A stretch of DNA of 64,000 bases from Kitasatospora sp. NBC_01287 (GTDB taxonomy: Bacteria > Actinomycetota > Actinomycetes > Streptomycetales > Streptomycetaceae): NCBI RefSeq assembly GCF_026340565.1, contig NZ_JAPEPB010000001.1:6360001-6424000 (forward strand). Reading direction: 5' to 3'. The position numbers were made by a program, and so were the translations under genes. Below the pieces are notes generated by a model. It made no database searches and was not told where the DNA came from. It was given only the letters and a program-made list of their open reading frames with translations. Below, one piece after another: positions 7,930 to 17,893 of this stretch; the first letter of the stretch is position 1, and every line of letters begins with the position of its first letter.

Positions 7930-8258
7930 CGTCCGACCCGAGGTTCCGGGCGGAGATGGAGCTGTGCGAGACGTACCGCATCCCGCACTCGCAGCTGATG
8001 GGAGCTGCTGGCGGCCGGTGGACGGGGCTGGACCGTGACAAGGCGTTGGCGTGGGCCGCCTACCGGCGGGACGTGTGCGATGGCTGCGGTACCCGTGCAC
8101 AGGAGTGGGATCCGGATCAGGGCGGTGACCGGCACGCGTACGTCGCGCAGACGCACCGTTGCCTGGGCTGTGAGCTGATCGAGATGGAGCAGGAGCAGGT
8201 CCCGGAAGGGGCCGAAGGGCGTGGGGTGAGGATCGGGCTGCTGGCGCAGCCCAGATAA
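7923..8258 (+). CDS. Tail assembly chaperone T extension, made by -1 frameshift
   Basis: If ribosomes slip at 7917-7923, translation continues from 7923 as RLTSDPRFRAEMELCETYR and on to the stop at 8256-8258. This adds about 111 residues and gives a GT fusion of about 314 aa. The segment has two CxxC pairs (CDGCG and CLGCE) that may bind zinc. An internal ATG at 7956 exists but has no clear ribosome site. Position between G and tape measure is invariant for this element in siphoviruses. Confidence 0.8.
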   Translation, partial: RLTSDPRFRAEMELCETYRIPHSQLMGAAGGRWTGLDRDKALAWAAYRRDVCDGCGTRAQEWDPDQGGDRHAYVAQTHRCLGCELIEMEQEQVPEGAEGRGVRIGLLAQPR

Positions 8259-8269
8259 GGAGTAGCCGG

Positions 8270-11200
8270 GTGGCCGGCGCCTACACCCTGTACGTCCAGC
8301 TTCAGGCGGGGCTGTCCGGTTTGACGACCGGTCTGCGCGGCGGAGCGCAGCAACTCCGCTCATTTGACGGGCAGTTGTCGTCCACGCGGGCGGAGCTGGA
8401 GCGGATGGAGGCGGCAGCTGTCCGGCTCGGCCGCGCCCAGGCCGCCGCCGCTGAGGAAGCGGTCGCCTCTCAGGAGGCGGTGCGCGCCGCGGTGGAGCGG
8501 TCGGCCGCAGCCCAGCAGGCCGCGACGGCCACTGCCGAGCGTGCCGGTCGGGCGCAGGTCGTGGCGGCGCAGTCCGCCGCGAGGGCGCAGGCCGAGCAGG
8601 CCGCCGCGATCGAGGCGACGACCCGCGCGGCACGGGCGCAGGAACTCGCCCAGACGATGGCCGTCCGGGCGCAGGCCACCACCGGCGCCGGTGCGGTGGC
8701 GGCGCAGCGCACTGCCGCCGCTGCTGCGGAGTCCGCGACCAGGGCCGGTGAGGCGCAGGTCGCGCAGGCCGCTCGGGCCGCCGCCGCGCAGGAGGCGGCC
8801 GGGCGGGCTGCTGGCCTGGCGGAGCGCACCAGCGCGGGCGCGGCGCAGGCCGCCGCTTCGGCGAGTTCGGCGCGTGCCGCGTTGGCGTCGACGGAGGAGC
8901 AGGCCGCCCGCCGGGCCGGGACGGCGGCGATGGAGCTGGGGCGGGCGCAGACCGAGGCCGCTGCTGCGGCGCAGGCCGCGACCGCCGCCCGGGTGTCGGG
9001 GCTGGTCAAGGGCGGGGTGCTGCTCGGTGCGATCCTGGCAGCCGGGCTGGCCGGGGCGATGGCCCTTGAGCGGGAGATGGCGAACGTCCTGACCATCTCC
9101 CAGCAGATCAACGGGAAGAACATCGGGGCGTTCACCAGCGAGATCATTCGGCTGTCCACTGAACTGCCTCAGACGGCGAGCCAGTTGGCACAGGGCCTGT
9201 ATCAGATCGTCAGTACCGGGTTCGACGGTGCTGAGGCGATGGACGTGCTGGAGGTGTCCGCGAAGGGTGCCTCGGCTGGTCTGACGACGACGGAGACCTC
9301 GGCGAGGGCGCTCCTCGGTGTCCTGAAGGCGTACGGGATGCCCGCCAGCAAGGCGAGCGACGTCATGGACATCATGTTCCAAACCGTCAACAAGGGTGTC
9401 ATTTCGTTCTCTGAGCTTGCGCAGCAGCTCGGCGATGTCGTCCCGATGGCGGCCGCTGCGGGCATCGGGTTCGATGACATGTCGGCTGCACTCGCGGCCA
9501 TCACCCTGTCCGGCATCCCCGCAGCCGAGGCCGCGACCAGCCTGAACATGCTGATGACCCGCCTGATGAAGCCGACGAAGGACCTCTCCGCGCTCATCCA
9601 CGGCCTCGGGTACGAGTCGGCTGCCAGCGCCGTGCAGCAGGACGGCCTGTACGTCGTCATGGGCAAGATCACCCAGGCGACCGGAGGGCAAGCCGAGGCA
9701 ACTGTCAACCTGTTCAAGGACATTCGCGCATCCAGGGCTGCTCTTGCCCTCGCCGCCGCGGATGGCCAGAACTACGCCGACACCTACAAGGCCATCACCT
9801 CGGCCGTGGATCGCGCCGACGCCACGCAGAAGGCGTACGCGATCCAGATGAACACCACCAGCGGCCAGTTCGACCTGTTCAAGAACCGTGCCGCCGCCGC
9901 TGGCATGGACGTGGCCCGCATCCTGCTGCCAGTCCTTCAAGAACTCGCCCAGGACGCCTCGGTGGTGGCGAACGCCTTCAACGACCTGCCCGGCCCGGTC
10001 AAGTCGAGCATCGGCGTGCTCGTCGCCCTCGGCGCGGTCGCCCTCGTCACCCGCGCCGGCGTCGCGCAACTCTCCTCCCAGCTTGTCGCGTTCCGCGCAG
10101 CCACCGCCGAAGCACAGGCCGGAGGGGCCGTGCTGCCCGCCCTGCTGCGCGGAACCAGCCTCGCCGTGTCGGGCCTCACCGGCATCCTCGCCATCGGTGT
10201 CCTCGGCTACGCCGCGTACTCCGCGTCCAAGCAGAAGGCCAAGGCCGTCACCGACGACCTGACCGCGGCGCTGCGCGCCGAACGCGAGCAGCACGACGTG
10301 GGCGCAGGGATGCGGGCGCTCGCCGAATCCCTCGCCAACAGCGACGACATGAAGAAGCTAAAGGCCGCCGGCCTGGAGATGACGGAAGTCATCGACGGCC
10401 TGATGGACGGCGGCGACAAGCTCGCCAAGCTCAACGACAAGCTCGACATCAGCAAGGCCGCGTCGTGGGATCCGAACCTGATGGCCTACAACACGGACTT
10501 CGACAAGGCCAAGCAGATCCTGTCCCAGCGTCGCAAGACCTGGGACGACGCGATCAAGGCCGACTCGGAGAGCGCCGCGGCGATGGACATCGTCAGCGCG
10601 AAGATCAAGGGCTCCGTTCAGGCCAACCTCGCCGCGTGGTCACCCGAGCAGGCGCTGCCGACCGATAAGAACGGCAACCCGCAGTACTCGGAGCAGATGA
10701 AGGCCCTCGGCAAGGCGATGGGCGACATTGTCCAGCCCGCCGAGGCGTGGAAGGCCGCCCAGGACAAGGTCACCGCGTCCAGCCGAGCCGGGGTCACGCA
10801 GATCGACCTCGCGAAGACGTCCATCAGCGGGTACATCGACACGCTCAGCACCCAGCAGAAGGCCAGCAAGCAGTTCCAGACCGACCTGGACGAGCTCACC
10901 ACCCGAGGCTACGGCCCGCTCGCCGACCACTTCGCGAAGCTCGGTGACGCGTCCGCCGGGATGGCCCACGAGCTGGTGGAGAACCTGAAGGCCGGGAAGA
11001 AGGGAGCCGCCGACCAGTTGTCCGACCTCACCAAGGTCACCAAGGCCGGGCTCGACGACTACATGGCCGAGCTGCAGCGCCAGTTGCAGACCCAGCGGGA
11101 CTTCCAGAAGAACCTGTCCGAGCTCGCGGTGTCCGGCCATGAAGACCTCGTCGATCACTTCGCGCAGCTTGGCGTCAGCTCCGCCGGGATGCTCGACGAA

Positions 11201-12427
11201 CTCGTGCAGAGGATCAAGAGCGGGCACGGCCAGATCGCCGACGAGCTGTCATCCGTCATAGAGGAGAGCACCAGCCGCTCCACCGCGGCCTACCGGGCGG
11301 GCCTGGAGCAGGTCCCGCTGATCGCCGCGAAATACGGCCAGGACACCGCTCGGGCGTGGGCGACTGCCGCCGAGACCAACGACGTCGTGGCGTTCGGCAA
11401 GATCATGGAGCAGATGGCCGTCACCGACATGACGAACGCGGCGAGGGCGGGGGCTGACGCGTCGAAGACGGAGATGGCCTCCGGCCTCGACCTGGTCACC
11501 CAGGTAGCCGGCGCCAAGGGCCTGGATGCCGCGGGGGCGTTCTCGCAGGCGCTGCTAGCCGGTGACATCGACAAGGCCATGGACATCCTCAAGAGCATCT
11601 GGGGCAGCAAGCAGCCGATCGACGCACCCGACTTGAGCGCCGTGATTGGGGCATTCCACACCGCAGGCGGGAAGGCCAACGACGAGTGGTCGGCCATGCT
11701 GACCCTCATCGCGCAGGTCTCCCAGGCCAAGGGCGCCGCTGCCGCGCAGGCACTGACCGCCGCACTGCTGTCCGGCGACATGGGCGCCGTCCAGCGGCAG
11801 TTGGACGCGATCGGCGCATCGGTGAGGAGCATCCCCGGGCAGAAGACCATCAACGTCAACGTCAACGCGCCTTCGCGGATCGACGTGCCCGTGGTCCTCA
11901 CCCCGCAGGGCGCCGCTGGCTGGAACGGCGGCGTGGGCGACTCGCCGTTCGCGGCCCGGCACGCCAACGGCCACATCGTCTCCTACTACGCCGACGGCGG
12001 TCTGCGCCGAGGCGAGCAGCACGTCGCCCAGATCGCCCCAGCCGGCACCTGGAGGGTCTGGGCGGAACCCGAGACGGGCGGCGAGTCGTACATCCCGCTT
12101 GCACCGGCCAAGCGGGACCGCTCGAAGACGATCCTGGCGGAGACCGCCCGCCGGTTCGGCGGGACCGTCCTGTACGGGACCGGCGGGCACCTGCACCTCG
12201 CCGACGGCGGCCTCGTCGCCACCCGGCCCGCCCCGCCGAGCCGAGGTCTGGCCAAGCTCGTCCCCGCCCGCACCTCGACAACCACGGTGGTCGTGCGCGA
12301 GGGCGCGGCGGCTCCCCTGGTCGGTTCGATGCCCATCAGCGTCTCCGGCTCCAATCTCACCGGCGAGCAGGTCGCGGATGCCGTGATGCGCCGCATTCGC
12401 CACCTCAAGCGCGGAGGACGAGCCTGA
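8270..12427 (+). CDS. Tail tape measure protein
   Basis: 1385 aa from GTG 8270, about 12 nt after AAGGAG. Residues 30-240 form an Ala/Gln/Glu-rich coiled coil. A hydrophobic segment near 243-265 is followed by the TP901-type tape measure core (about 275-500; it contains LSTELPQTASQLAQGLYQIV and FQTVNKGVISFSELAQQLG). More hydrophobic segments follow near 600-660, and the C-terminus is Gly-rich. In siphoviruses this length predicts a tail of roughly 200 nm. It is the largest gene here and is apparently intact. Confidence 0.93.
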   Translation: MAGAYTLYVQLQAGLSGLTTGLRGGAQQLRSFDGQLSSTRAELERMEAAAVRLGRAQAAAAEEAVASQEAVRAAVERSAAAQQAATATAERAGRAQVVAAQSAARAQAEQAAAIEATTRAARAQELAQTMAVRAQATTGAGAVAAQRTAAAAAESATRAGEAQVAQAARAAAAQEAAGRAAGLAERTSAGAAQAAASASSARAALASTEEQAARRAGTAAMELGRAQTEAAAAAQAATAARVSGLVKGGVLLGAILAAGLAGAMALEREMANVLTISQQINGKNIGAFTSEIIRLSTELPQTASQLAQGLYQIVSTGFDGAEAMDVLEVSAKGASAGLTTTETSARALLGVLKAYGMPASKASDVMDIMFQTVNKGVISFSELAQQLGDVVPMAAAAGIGFDDMSAALAAITLSGIPAAEAATSLNMLMTRLMKPTKDLSALIHGLGYESAASAVQQDGLYVVMGKITQATGGQAEATVNLFKDIRASRAALALAAADGQNYADTYKAITSAVDRADATQKAYAIQMNTTSGQFDLFKNRAAAAGMDVARILLPVLQELAQDASVVANAFNDLPGPVKSSIGVLVALGAVALVTRAGVAQLSSQLVAFRAATAEAQAGGAVLPALLRGTSLAVSGLTGILAIGVLGYAAYSASKQKAKAVTDDLTAALRAEREQHDVGAGMRALAESLANSDDMKKLKAAGLEMTEVIDGLMDGGDKLAKLNDKLDISKAASWDPNLMAYNTDFDKAKQILSQRRKTWDDAIKADSESAAAMDIVSAKIKGSVQANLAAWSPEQALPTDKNGNPQYSEQMKALGKAMGDIVQPAEAWKAAQDKVTASSRAGVTQIDLAKTSISGYIDTLSTQQKASKQFQTDLDELTTRGYGPLADHFAKLGDASAGMAHELVENLKAGKKGAADQLSDLTKVTKAGLDDYMAELQRQLQTQRDFQKNLSELAVSGHEDLVDHFAQLGVSSAGMLDELVQRIKSGHGQIADELSSVIEESTSRSTAAYRAGLEQVPLIAAKYGQDTARAWATAAETNDVVAFGKIMEQMAVTDMTNAARAGADASKTEMASGLDLVTQVAGAKGLDAAGAFSQALLAGDIDKAMDILKSIWGSKQPIDAPDLSAVIGAFHTAGGKANDEWSAMLTLIAQVSQAKGAAAAQALTAALLSGDMGAVQRQLDAIGASVRSIPGQKTINVNVNAPSRIDVPVVLTPQGAAGWNGGVGDSPFAARHANGHIVSYYADGGLRRGEQHVAQIAPAGTWRVWAEPETGGESYIPLAPAKRDRSKTILAETARRFGGTVLYGTGGHLHLADGGLVATRPAPPSRGLAKLVPARTSTTTVVVREGAAAPLVGSMPISVSGSNLTGEQVADAVMRRIRHLKRGGRA

Positions 12428-13338
12428 TGGCCGACCAGCAGCTCAACGACTGGCAGCTCGACATCGACGGTGTGACGATCGGCCACGGCACGCCCATCCT
12501 GATTGAGGACATCGAGGGCATCGGCACGCCGTCCAAGCGCACTCCCGACTCGCCGATCCCCGGCGAGGACGGTTCCTACCCCGGCCGGGACCTCCTCGGC
12601 GCCCGCACGGTGCGCATCACCGCGGGCATCCGCACCCCCGGCGACCCCGCAGCGGGCCTGGACCTCCTGGCCGCCCTGGAGGCCACCGCCGACTCCGACA
12701 CCCGCCTCACCTCCGGGGCCACCGCGGTGCTGCGCATCAAGCGGCCGGGCCAACCGGTGCGCCGCAGCTACGGCCGGGTCCTGGCCGTCGAGGCGAACAG
12801 CCTCGCCCGCGCGGTCCACGGCTGGCTGCCCGTCACCGTCACCTTCTCCGGCCTGGACCCGGCCTGGTACGCGGACACGGTGTCCGGGGTGACGCTGCCC
12901 CTGGACGTGTCGTCCACCCGCAAGCAGGGCATCACCGCGCCGGTCCGCACACCGATCACCACCGGAGTCGCCGACCCGACGAGCCGACCCGGGTGGGCGA
13001 CCAACAGCGGCAACCGCAAGACGTGGCCGACGATCCGCATCACCGGCCCAGTCGTCGGGCCCCGCGTCTGGCTCGAAGGCGTGGCCGGCGCGGTCCTCGA
13101 CTTCCCGACGCTGGTCCTTCGCGACGGGGAGCGGATCGACATCGAGACCCGGCCCGGCACCCGGTGGGTGCTGCTCAACGGCGGGCAGGGCTCCGCCGCC
13201 GGGGCCCTGTCCCGGGCCTCGCGCCTGGACCAGTTCGCCGTCCCGCCCGGACGCTGCGAAGTCCGCTGGGACGCCGTCGACTCCACCAACACCTCCAGCC
13301 TCGCCATCACCTGGCGAGACGCCTACACCTCTGTCTAA
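12427..13338 (+). CDS. Distal tail (Dit-like) protein
   Basis: 303 aa, overlapping the tape measure stop (TGATG). The N-terminal LNDWQLDIDGVTIGHGTPIL and GARTVRITAGIRTPGD segments, and the GLDPAWYADTVSG region near 150, resemble siphovirus tail proteins of the Dit type. These form the hub at the tail tip. Gene order (tape measure, Dit, baseplate) agrees. Confidence 0.7.
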   Translation: MADQQLNDWQLDIDGVTIGHGTPILIEDIEGIGTPSKRTPDSPIPGEDGSYPGRDLLGARTVRITAGIRTPGDPAAGLDLLAALEATADSDTRLTSGATAVLRIKRPGQPVRRSYGRVLAVEANSLARAVHGWLPVTVTFSGLDPAWYADTVSGVTLPLDVSSTRKQGITAPVRTPITTGVADPTSRPGWATNSGNRKTWPTIRITGPVVGPRVWLEGVAGAVLDFPTLVLRDGERIDIETRPGTRWVLLNGGQGSAAGALSRASRLDQFAVPPGRCEVRWDAVDSTNTSSLAITWRDAYTSV

Positions 13339-13349
13339 GGAGCACCCGC

Positions 13350-14279
13350 ATGACGCTCATTCAGCCGCCGCTCATGGTCACCGGCGGCGTCCACCCCGCA
13401 CGGGCGATCCGCATGATGGTCCGGGACCTGTCCCGGGGATCCCAGGGCATCACCGAGGGCGGTGACCTGAAGGTCCGCCAGACCGCCACCCCGGGGGCGG
13501 GCGTGCGGGTAGGAAACGGCTCCGCGATCGTGCGCGGCGCCACCTGGGGCCAGGGCTCCTACACCCAGTACAACACCGGCGATCAGGTGGTGTCGATCGC
13601 GCCGACCGGCGGCACTGGCCGCACCGACCTGGTGTGCCTGCGCATCGAGGACCCCGAGTACGAGGGCAACCGCAACCCCGCCTCGGACGACATCGGCTAC
13701 TTCTACGTCGTCCCGGGTGTGTCCGCGAACCAGAGCGCGCCGCCGCCGGGGATGACCGCGATCGTCCTGGCCCGGGTCACCCTGCCGCCGAACTGCGCCA
13801 CGGTGACGGACGCGATGATCACGGACCTGCGGCAGGTCGCCAACCCGCGCCGCGAGCGACGCCTCAAGCTCCTCGGCGGGTTCGGATACTCGCCGATCGG
13901 CCCGCAGGTCGGGGTCTGGCAGGAGAACTGGCCGGTCGGCGCGATCGTCGACTTCGATGTCCCGGCGTGGGCCACGTCCGCGTCCGTCGTCACGACCCTG
14001 CACGGACTGCGGTTCTCCGGTGAGGTGTTCATCGGGTTCCGGCAGGTCATCGCCGGAGTCATCGGCAACGAAGCGCAGATGGACACCGACGCCATGACCG
14101 CCTTCTCGCGCGGCGACATCACGATGGTCGACACCTACCTGTGGCGGCCGGAGCAGCGCGGCACCGTCCAGCGCCTCGCCGTGCAGGCCGGCCGTTACAA
14201 CGCCTCGGTGGGCAACATCGACGTCAACTCCAACACCACGATGCAGACCGACGTGGACTTCGTGGAAGGCACCTTCTGA
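13350..14279 (+). CDS. Minor tail / baseplate protein
   Basis: 309 aa, starting 11 bp after the Dit-like gene with AAGGAG upstream. It begins PPLMVTGGVHPARAIRMMVRD and carries a VRVGNGSAIVRGATWGQGSY segment typical of phage tip proteins with a small beta domain. The C-terminal half has a jelly-roll-like alternation of polar and hydrophobic residues. It may contribute to receptor contact. No enzymatic motif is seen. Confidence 0.6.
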   Translation: MTLIQPPLMVTGGVHPARAIRMMVRDLSRGSQGITEGGDLKVRQTATPGAGVRVGNGSAIVRGATWGQGSYTQYNTGDQVVSIAPTGGTGRTDLVCLRIEDPEYEGNRNPASDDIGYFYVVPGVSANQSAPPPGMTAIVLARVTLPPNCATVTDAMITDLRQVANPRRERRLKLLGGFGYSPIGPQVGVWQENWPVGAIVDFDVPAWATSASVVTTLHGLRFSGEVFIGFRQVIAGVIGNEAQMDTDAMTAFSRGDITMVDTYLWRPEQRGTVQRLAVQAGRYNASVGNIDVNSNTTMQTDVDFVEGTF

Positions 14280-15373
14280 TGCCCGCTCCCGTCTACCGGT
14301 ACTTCGCGACGCACGCCCTGACCGGGGAGGTCCTGGCCCCGTACCTTCCGCTGTCCGGCGTCGCGTTCGGCCCGGAGCTGTCCGGGCCCGGCTCGCTGAA
14401 CGCTGTCCTTGCGCCGCGCTTCGCCCACCTGATGCCGTCCGACGTGGAGGCCGGCACGGTGCTGCTCTGGGCGGAGCGCGACCAGCGGCTGATGTGGGGC
14501 GGCCTGAACTGGAGCGCCAAGCCGCAGGACGAGCGCCTGCCCATCGAAGGGGCAGGGTTCTCGTCCTACCTGACCAAGCGCCGCGACCTGCACGGCAACC
14601 TGGGCGGGCGCGGCCCCTACGCGGGCACCGACCCGTGCAGGGTGATCGCGGACGTGTGGGCCTACTGCCAGGAGCAGCCCGACGGGGACCTCGGCGTCAT
14701 CGTGGACCAGCTGGCGGGCGGCTGCCCGGTGCGCCTGGGCGACGCCGAGCACCCGTACACCACCAAGGAGTGGGAGGCCCCGGCGCTGTCGAGCATCGTG
14801 CGGGACGCCACCGGCGTCGACCAGGGACCGGAATGGACCGAGACGGTCACCTGGAACGGCGAGCACCCCGAGCGGCACGTCGTCCTCGGCTGGCCCCGCC
14901 TGGGAACCCGCCGCGAGGACCTGCACTTCGCCTCCGGCGTCAACATCGCCGAGAGCACCCCGATCACCTCCGACGCCGACGACTACGCCCAGGTCGTCAT
15001 CGCGCTCGGCGCGGGAGAGGGCAGCGCCAAGATCCGCACCGTCGACGCGGTCCGCGACGGACGGCTGCGCATGGAAGCCATCCTGGACCGGCCCAGCGTC
15101 ACCAACGCCACCACCCTGGCGCAGCTTGCCCGCGCCGAGCGCACCCGCCGCCAGCAGCTCGCCACCGTTGACGAGATCACCGTCTTCGACCACCCCGCCG
15201 CGCCCATCGGCTCCTGGCAGATCGGCGACGACGTCCGCGTCACCATCCACGACCAGTGGGGTGATTTCGACGGGTGGTGCCGCATCACCGCCTGGACCCT
15301 GCACCCCGCCGAAGGCGAGAAGCCCGAGACCGCGACGCTGCGCCTTTCCCGCCCCTACACCACCGGAGGATGA
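14279..15373 (+). CDS. Tail tip / baseplate hub protein (Gp37-like)
   Basis: 364 aa, overlapping the previous stop. It has the pattern of actinophage tail hub proteins: an N-terminal beta domain (VYRYFATHALTGEVLAPYLP), GTVLLWAERDQRLMWGGLNW, then LPIEGAGFSSYLTKRR, and a C-terminal beta-rich half. Proteins of this type in siphoviruses of Gram-positives are sometimes annotated ReqiPepy6 Gp37-like. It overlaps the start of the fibre gene by 4 bp. Confidence 0.65.
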   Translation: MPAPVYRYFATHALTGEVLAPYLPLSGVAFGPELSGPGSLNAVLAPRFAHLMPSDVEAGTVLLWAERDQRLMWGGLNWSAKPQDERLPIEGAGFSSYLTKRRDLHGNLGGRGPYAGTDPCRVIADVWAYCQEQPDGDLGVIVDQLAGGCPVRLGDAEHPYTTKEWEAPALSSIVRDATGVDQGPEWTETVTWNGEHPERHVVLGWPRLGTRREDLHFASGVNIAESTPITSDADDYAQVVIALGAGEGSAKIRTVDAVRDGRLRMEAILDRPSVTNATTLAQLARAERTRRQQLATVDEITVFDHPAAPIGSWQIGDDVRVTIHDQWGDFDGWCRITAWTLHPAEGEKPETATLRLSRPYTTGG

Positions 15374-17403
15374 CTGTGCCCAACCCGCTCGACCAGCTCG
15401 CCCAGCGCATCGCCGACCTGGAGGACTCCCTGCCGGAGCTGTCCCGCTCCTCGCGTCTGGCCTACTCCAGCGTCGACGACGGCGCTCTGACGGTCACCGC
15501 CGGCGGGACGGTGCGCGCCGTCATCGGGCAGCAGCCCGACGGGACGACCGCCGTCAACGTGATCAACGGCCCGACACCACCGGTCCCTTCGCCGCCCGTC
15601 GTCACGCCCGCCCTCGGCGGTGTCCTGGCGGTGTGGGACGGCACCTTCGCAGGCGGCTCCCCAGCGCCTCTCGACCTTGGCCGGATCGAGGTCCACGCCT
15701 CGCCTACGGCCGGATTCACCCCGGGTCAGGCCACGTTGGTGACGACCGTGGAGTCCCCGCAGGGCGGCAGCGTCCTCGTCCCGACCGGTCAACCTGTATG
15801 GGTACTACTGATGGCCAGGTCGACAAGTGGGCGGGCGTCGGCGCCGTCCGGTGCCGCGCAGGCCGGGCCAGCGAAGGTCGTCGCGGACTCGGTCCTCGCG
15901 GGGATCATCGGCGAACTCGCGCTCGCCGATGACGCGGTGACCGCGGCGAAGGTCGCTGCTGGGGCCATCGACGCCGACGCCATCGCCGCGGCGGCGGTGA
16001 CGGCCGCCAAGCTCGGCGCCGCGGCGGTCACCGCCGGGAAGATCGCGCCGGATGCTGTCGGGAAGGGCACGATCGCTGCGGACAGCGTGACCGCCCGCGA
16101 GGTCGTGGCCGGGACGATCAGTACCCGCGAACTGGCCGCCGGTGCGGTCACCACCACCCAGCTCGCGGCCGGGGCCGTCACCACGACCCAGCTCGCCGCA
16201 GGATCGGTGACCGCCGGTCAACTCGCGGCCGGGGCCGTCACCACACCGACGATCGCCGCCGGGGCCATCACCACCGCGCAGCTCGCCGCGGACTCTGTCG
16301 CCGCCGGGACGATCGCCGCCGGGGCCATCACCGGCCGGGAGATCAAGGCGCTGGCCATCACCGCCGATAAGCTCGCCGTGAACTCGATCACCGCCGACAA
16401 GCTCGCCGCCGGGGCGGTCACCGCCACGTCGCTGGCCGCCGACGCCATCGACGGCAAGACCATCAAGGGCGTCACAGTCATTGGCTCCACGGTGCAAACC
16501 GGGCTCACAGGCCGCCGTGTGCTGCTTTCCCCGGAGAGCCCTGAGGGCGACAACGCACCCTCAGTCAGTTTCTACTCCGGTGACACCCGGGAGAAGGTCC
16601 CAGCGGAGATCACCGCGTACGTCGCGCCGAACCCCGCCGGAATCGCTAGCGTCACCAGGGTCACCAGTCCGCAGTTGACCGACAACGGCACCCACACGCC
16701 ATCGGTGTTCCTCTCCGCTGGCAGCCCGGCAGACGGGTACTCCCCGGCCGGTGTGTGGAGCCTGGACGCCACCGGCGGCTGGACCGCCGGCGCCGCCAAT
16801 CTCTACGGCACCGCGGGCACCGGCACCGACGAGTTCACCGAGGCCAGGGTCCAGACCGAGGTGTACCGCACGGACACCAACAAGCCCGCCGTCCACATCC
16901 TGAGCCCGTCCTCTTGGAAGGTCCAACTCGCCGACCAGGTAGCCGCGATGTACCTGTCGAAGAGTGGACTTCTCGTCAAGGCCCTCGTCGGGACAGTGGA
17001 GGTCCAGAGCAGCGCCGTTCAGCTGACCGGCTGCAACCTGATGCTGACGCACGGCGCCCGCATCACCACGGATGACGCCTGGATCACGCCGGTTTTCCAG
17101 AACGGCTGCTCTCAGCTTGCCGGTTGGCAGAGGGTTCAGTTCAAGCGGCTACCGCACGGGTTCGCGGCATTGCGCGGGATCGTCGCCATTCCCGCCGCGA
17201 TGACCGGCGGCGTGATCTTCAATATCAGCGCCGCCAGTGGCTGTCGTCCCCTGGTCGGGGAGGTCTTCGCCGGTGCGAGCGCCACCAACGTGGGCGCGAA
17301 CGTGTTCGTCTACCCGAGCGGCGATGTGGTTCTCACCAATGCGACAGGTGGGCTGGGCGGCTGGCTGTCCTTCGGTTCCCTCCAGTGGTCCTGTGTGGAC
17401 TGA
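15370..17403 (+). CDS. Tail fibre / minor tail protein with collagen-like Ala repeats
   Basis: 677 aa from ATG 15370. The N-terminus is a short coiled coil (LDQLAQRIADLEDSLPEL). Residues about 190-360 consist of tandem 10-11-residue repeats of the type AAGAVTTTQL, which form trimeric fibre shafts in phages. The C-terminal 310 residues are a beta-rich head that would bind the cell surface. The repeats make this gene prone to recombination. It is the likely host-range determinant. Confidence 0.78.
   Translation: MTVPNPLDQLAQRIADLEDSLPELSRSSRLAYSSVDDGALTVTAGGTVRAVIGQQPDGTTAVNVINGPTPPVPSPPVVTPALGGVLAVWDGTFAGGSPAPLDLGRIEVHASPTAGFTPGQATLVTTVESPQGGSVLVPTGQPVWVLLMARSTSGRASAPSGAAQAGPAKVVADSVLAGIIGELALADDAVTAAKVAAGAIDADAIAAAAVTAAKLGAAAVTAGKIAPDAVGKGTIAADSVTAREVVAGTISTRELAAGAVTTTQLAAGAVTTTQLAAGSVTAGQLAAGAVTTPTIAAGAITTAQLAADSVAAGTIAAGAITGREIKALAITADKLAVNSITADKLAAGAVTATSLAADAIDGKTIKGVTVIGSTVQTGLTGRRVLLSPESPEGDNAPSVSFYSGDTREKVPAEITAYVAPNPAGIASVTRVTSPQLTDNGTHTPSVFLSAGSPADGYSPAGVWSLDATGGWTAGAANLYGTAGTGTDEFTEARVQTEVYRTDTNKPAVHILSPSSWKVQLADQVAAMYLSKSGLLVKALVGTVEVQSSAVQLTGCNLMLTHGARITTDDAWITPVFQNGCSQLAGWQRVQFKRLPHGFAALRGIVAIPAAMTGGVIFNISAASGCRPLVGEVFAGASATNVGANVFVYPSGDVVLTNATGGLGGWLSFGSLQWSCVD
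15950..16455 (+). repeat. Tandem 30-33 bp coding repeats in fibre gene
   Basis: More than a dozen imperfect units encode AAGAVTTTQL-type repeats, with GGGGCC(A/G)TCACCACC and similar blocks recurring. They account for the shaft of the fibre protein and are a plausible site of slippage or exchange between phages. Confidence 0.75.
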
Positions 17404-17466
17404 CGGCCTCTCCCCGATGGGCCGTATGATCATGTGTGGCGCGGGGACGCTGATACGGAGCAGCTC

Positions 17467-17826
17467 GTGAGTGTCCCGCCCACCGCTGAGCCCACGCTGT
17501 GGGAGCTGCAGCGTGCCCTCACCCAGTTCCGTGAAGATCAGCGAGACGGCATCGCCGGACTTCGTGACGATCTGCGAGCTGACATCCAGGCGTTGGCAGC
17601 CAGGTTGGAGCAGGTCGTCACCAAGGACGTCTACCAGTCCGACCAGCGCCTGATGGCGCAGCGCGTCGACGTGATCGAGCGGGACCTGGCCACGGAGCGC
17701 CGGGCTCGCGAGGATGCGGAGACGGCGGCGGTGGCCGCCCGGCGGTGGCTGATCGGCGCGTTCGTCGCGCCGGTGGTCATCGTGCTGCTCCAGCTGTGGC
17801 TGATGACGAAGGGCACCTCGCCCTGA
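17467..17826 (+). CDS. Phage membrane protein, coiled coil with C-terminal anchor
   Basis: 119 aa from GTG 17467 with GGAG 6 nt upstream. The body is a charged coiled coil (REDQRDGIAGLRDDLRADI, VDVIERDLATERRAREDAE). A single transmembrane helix (WLIGAFVAPVVIVLLQLWLM) lies near residues 93-112. It sits between the fibre and endolysin genes, so a role in lysis (holin-like or accessory) is likely, though a structural role is possible. Confidence 0.65.
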   Translation: MSVPPTAEPTLWELQRALTQFREDQRDGIAGLRDDLRADIQALAARLEQVVTKDVYQSDQRLMAQRVDVIERDLATERRAREDAETAAVAARRWLIGAFVAPVVIVLLQLWLMTKGTSP

Positions 17827-17893
17827 GTCGGGGGCGACCCCGACAGCAGTACCAACCAAATCATGGCGCGGGGGAGAAGCAGGACGCGCCTCA

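Noticed and set aside
8360..10294. 644-aa minus-strand frame opposite the tape measure gene
   Set aside because: Antisense shadow of an Ala-rich gene with well-supported coding on the plus strand.
15950..16455. CRISPR array
   Set aside because: The repeats are in frame inside the fibre gene, without unique spacers, and no cas operon is present; the Cas4-like gene is a phage recombination nuclease.
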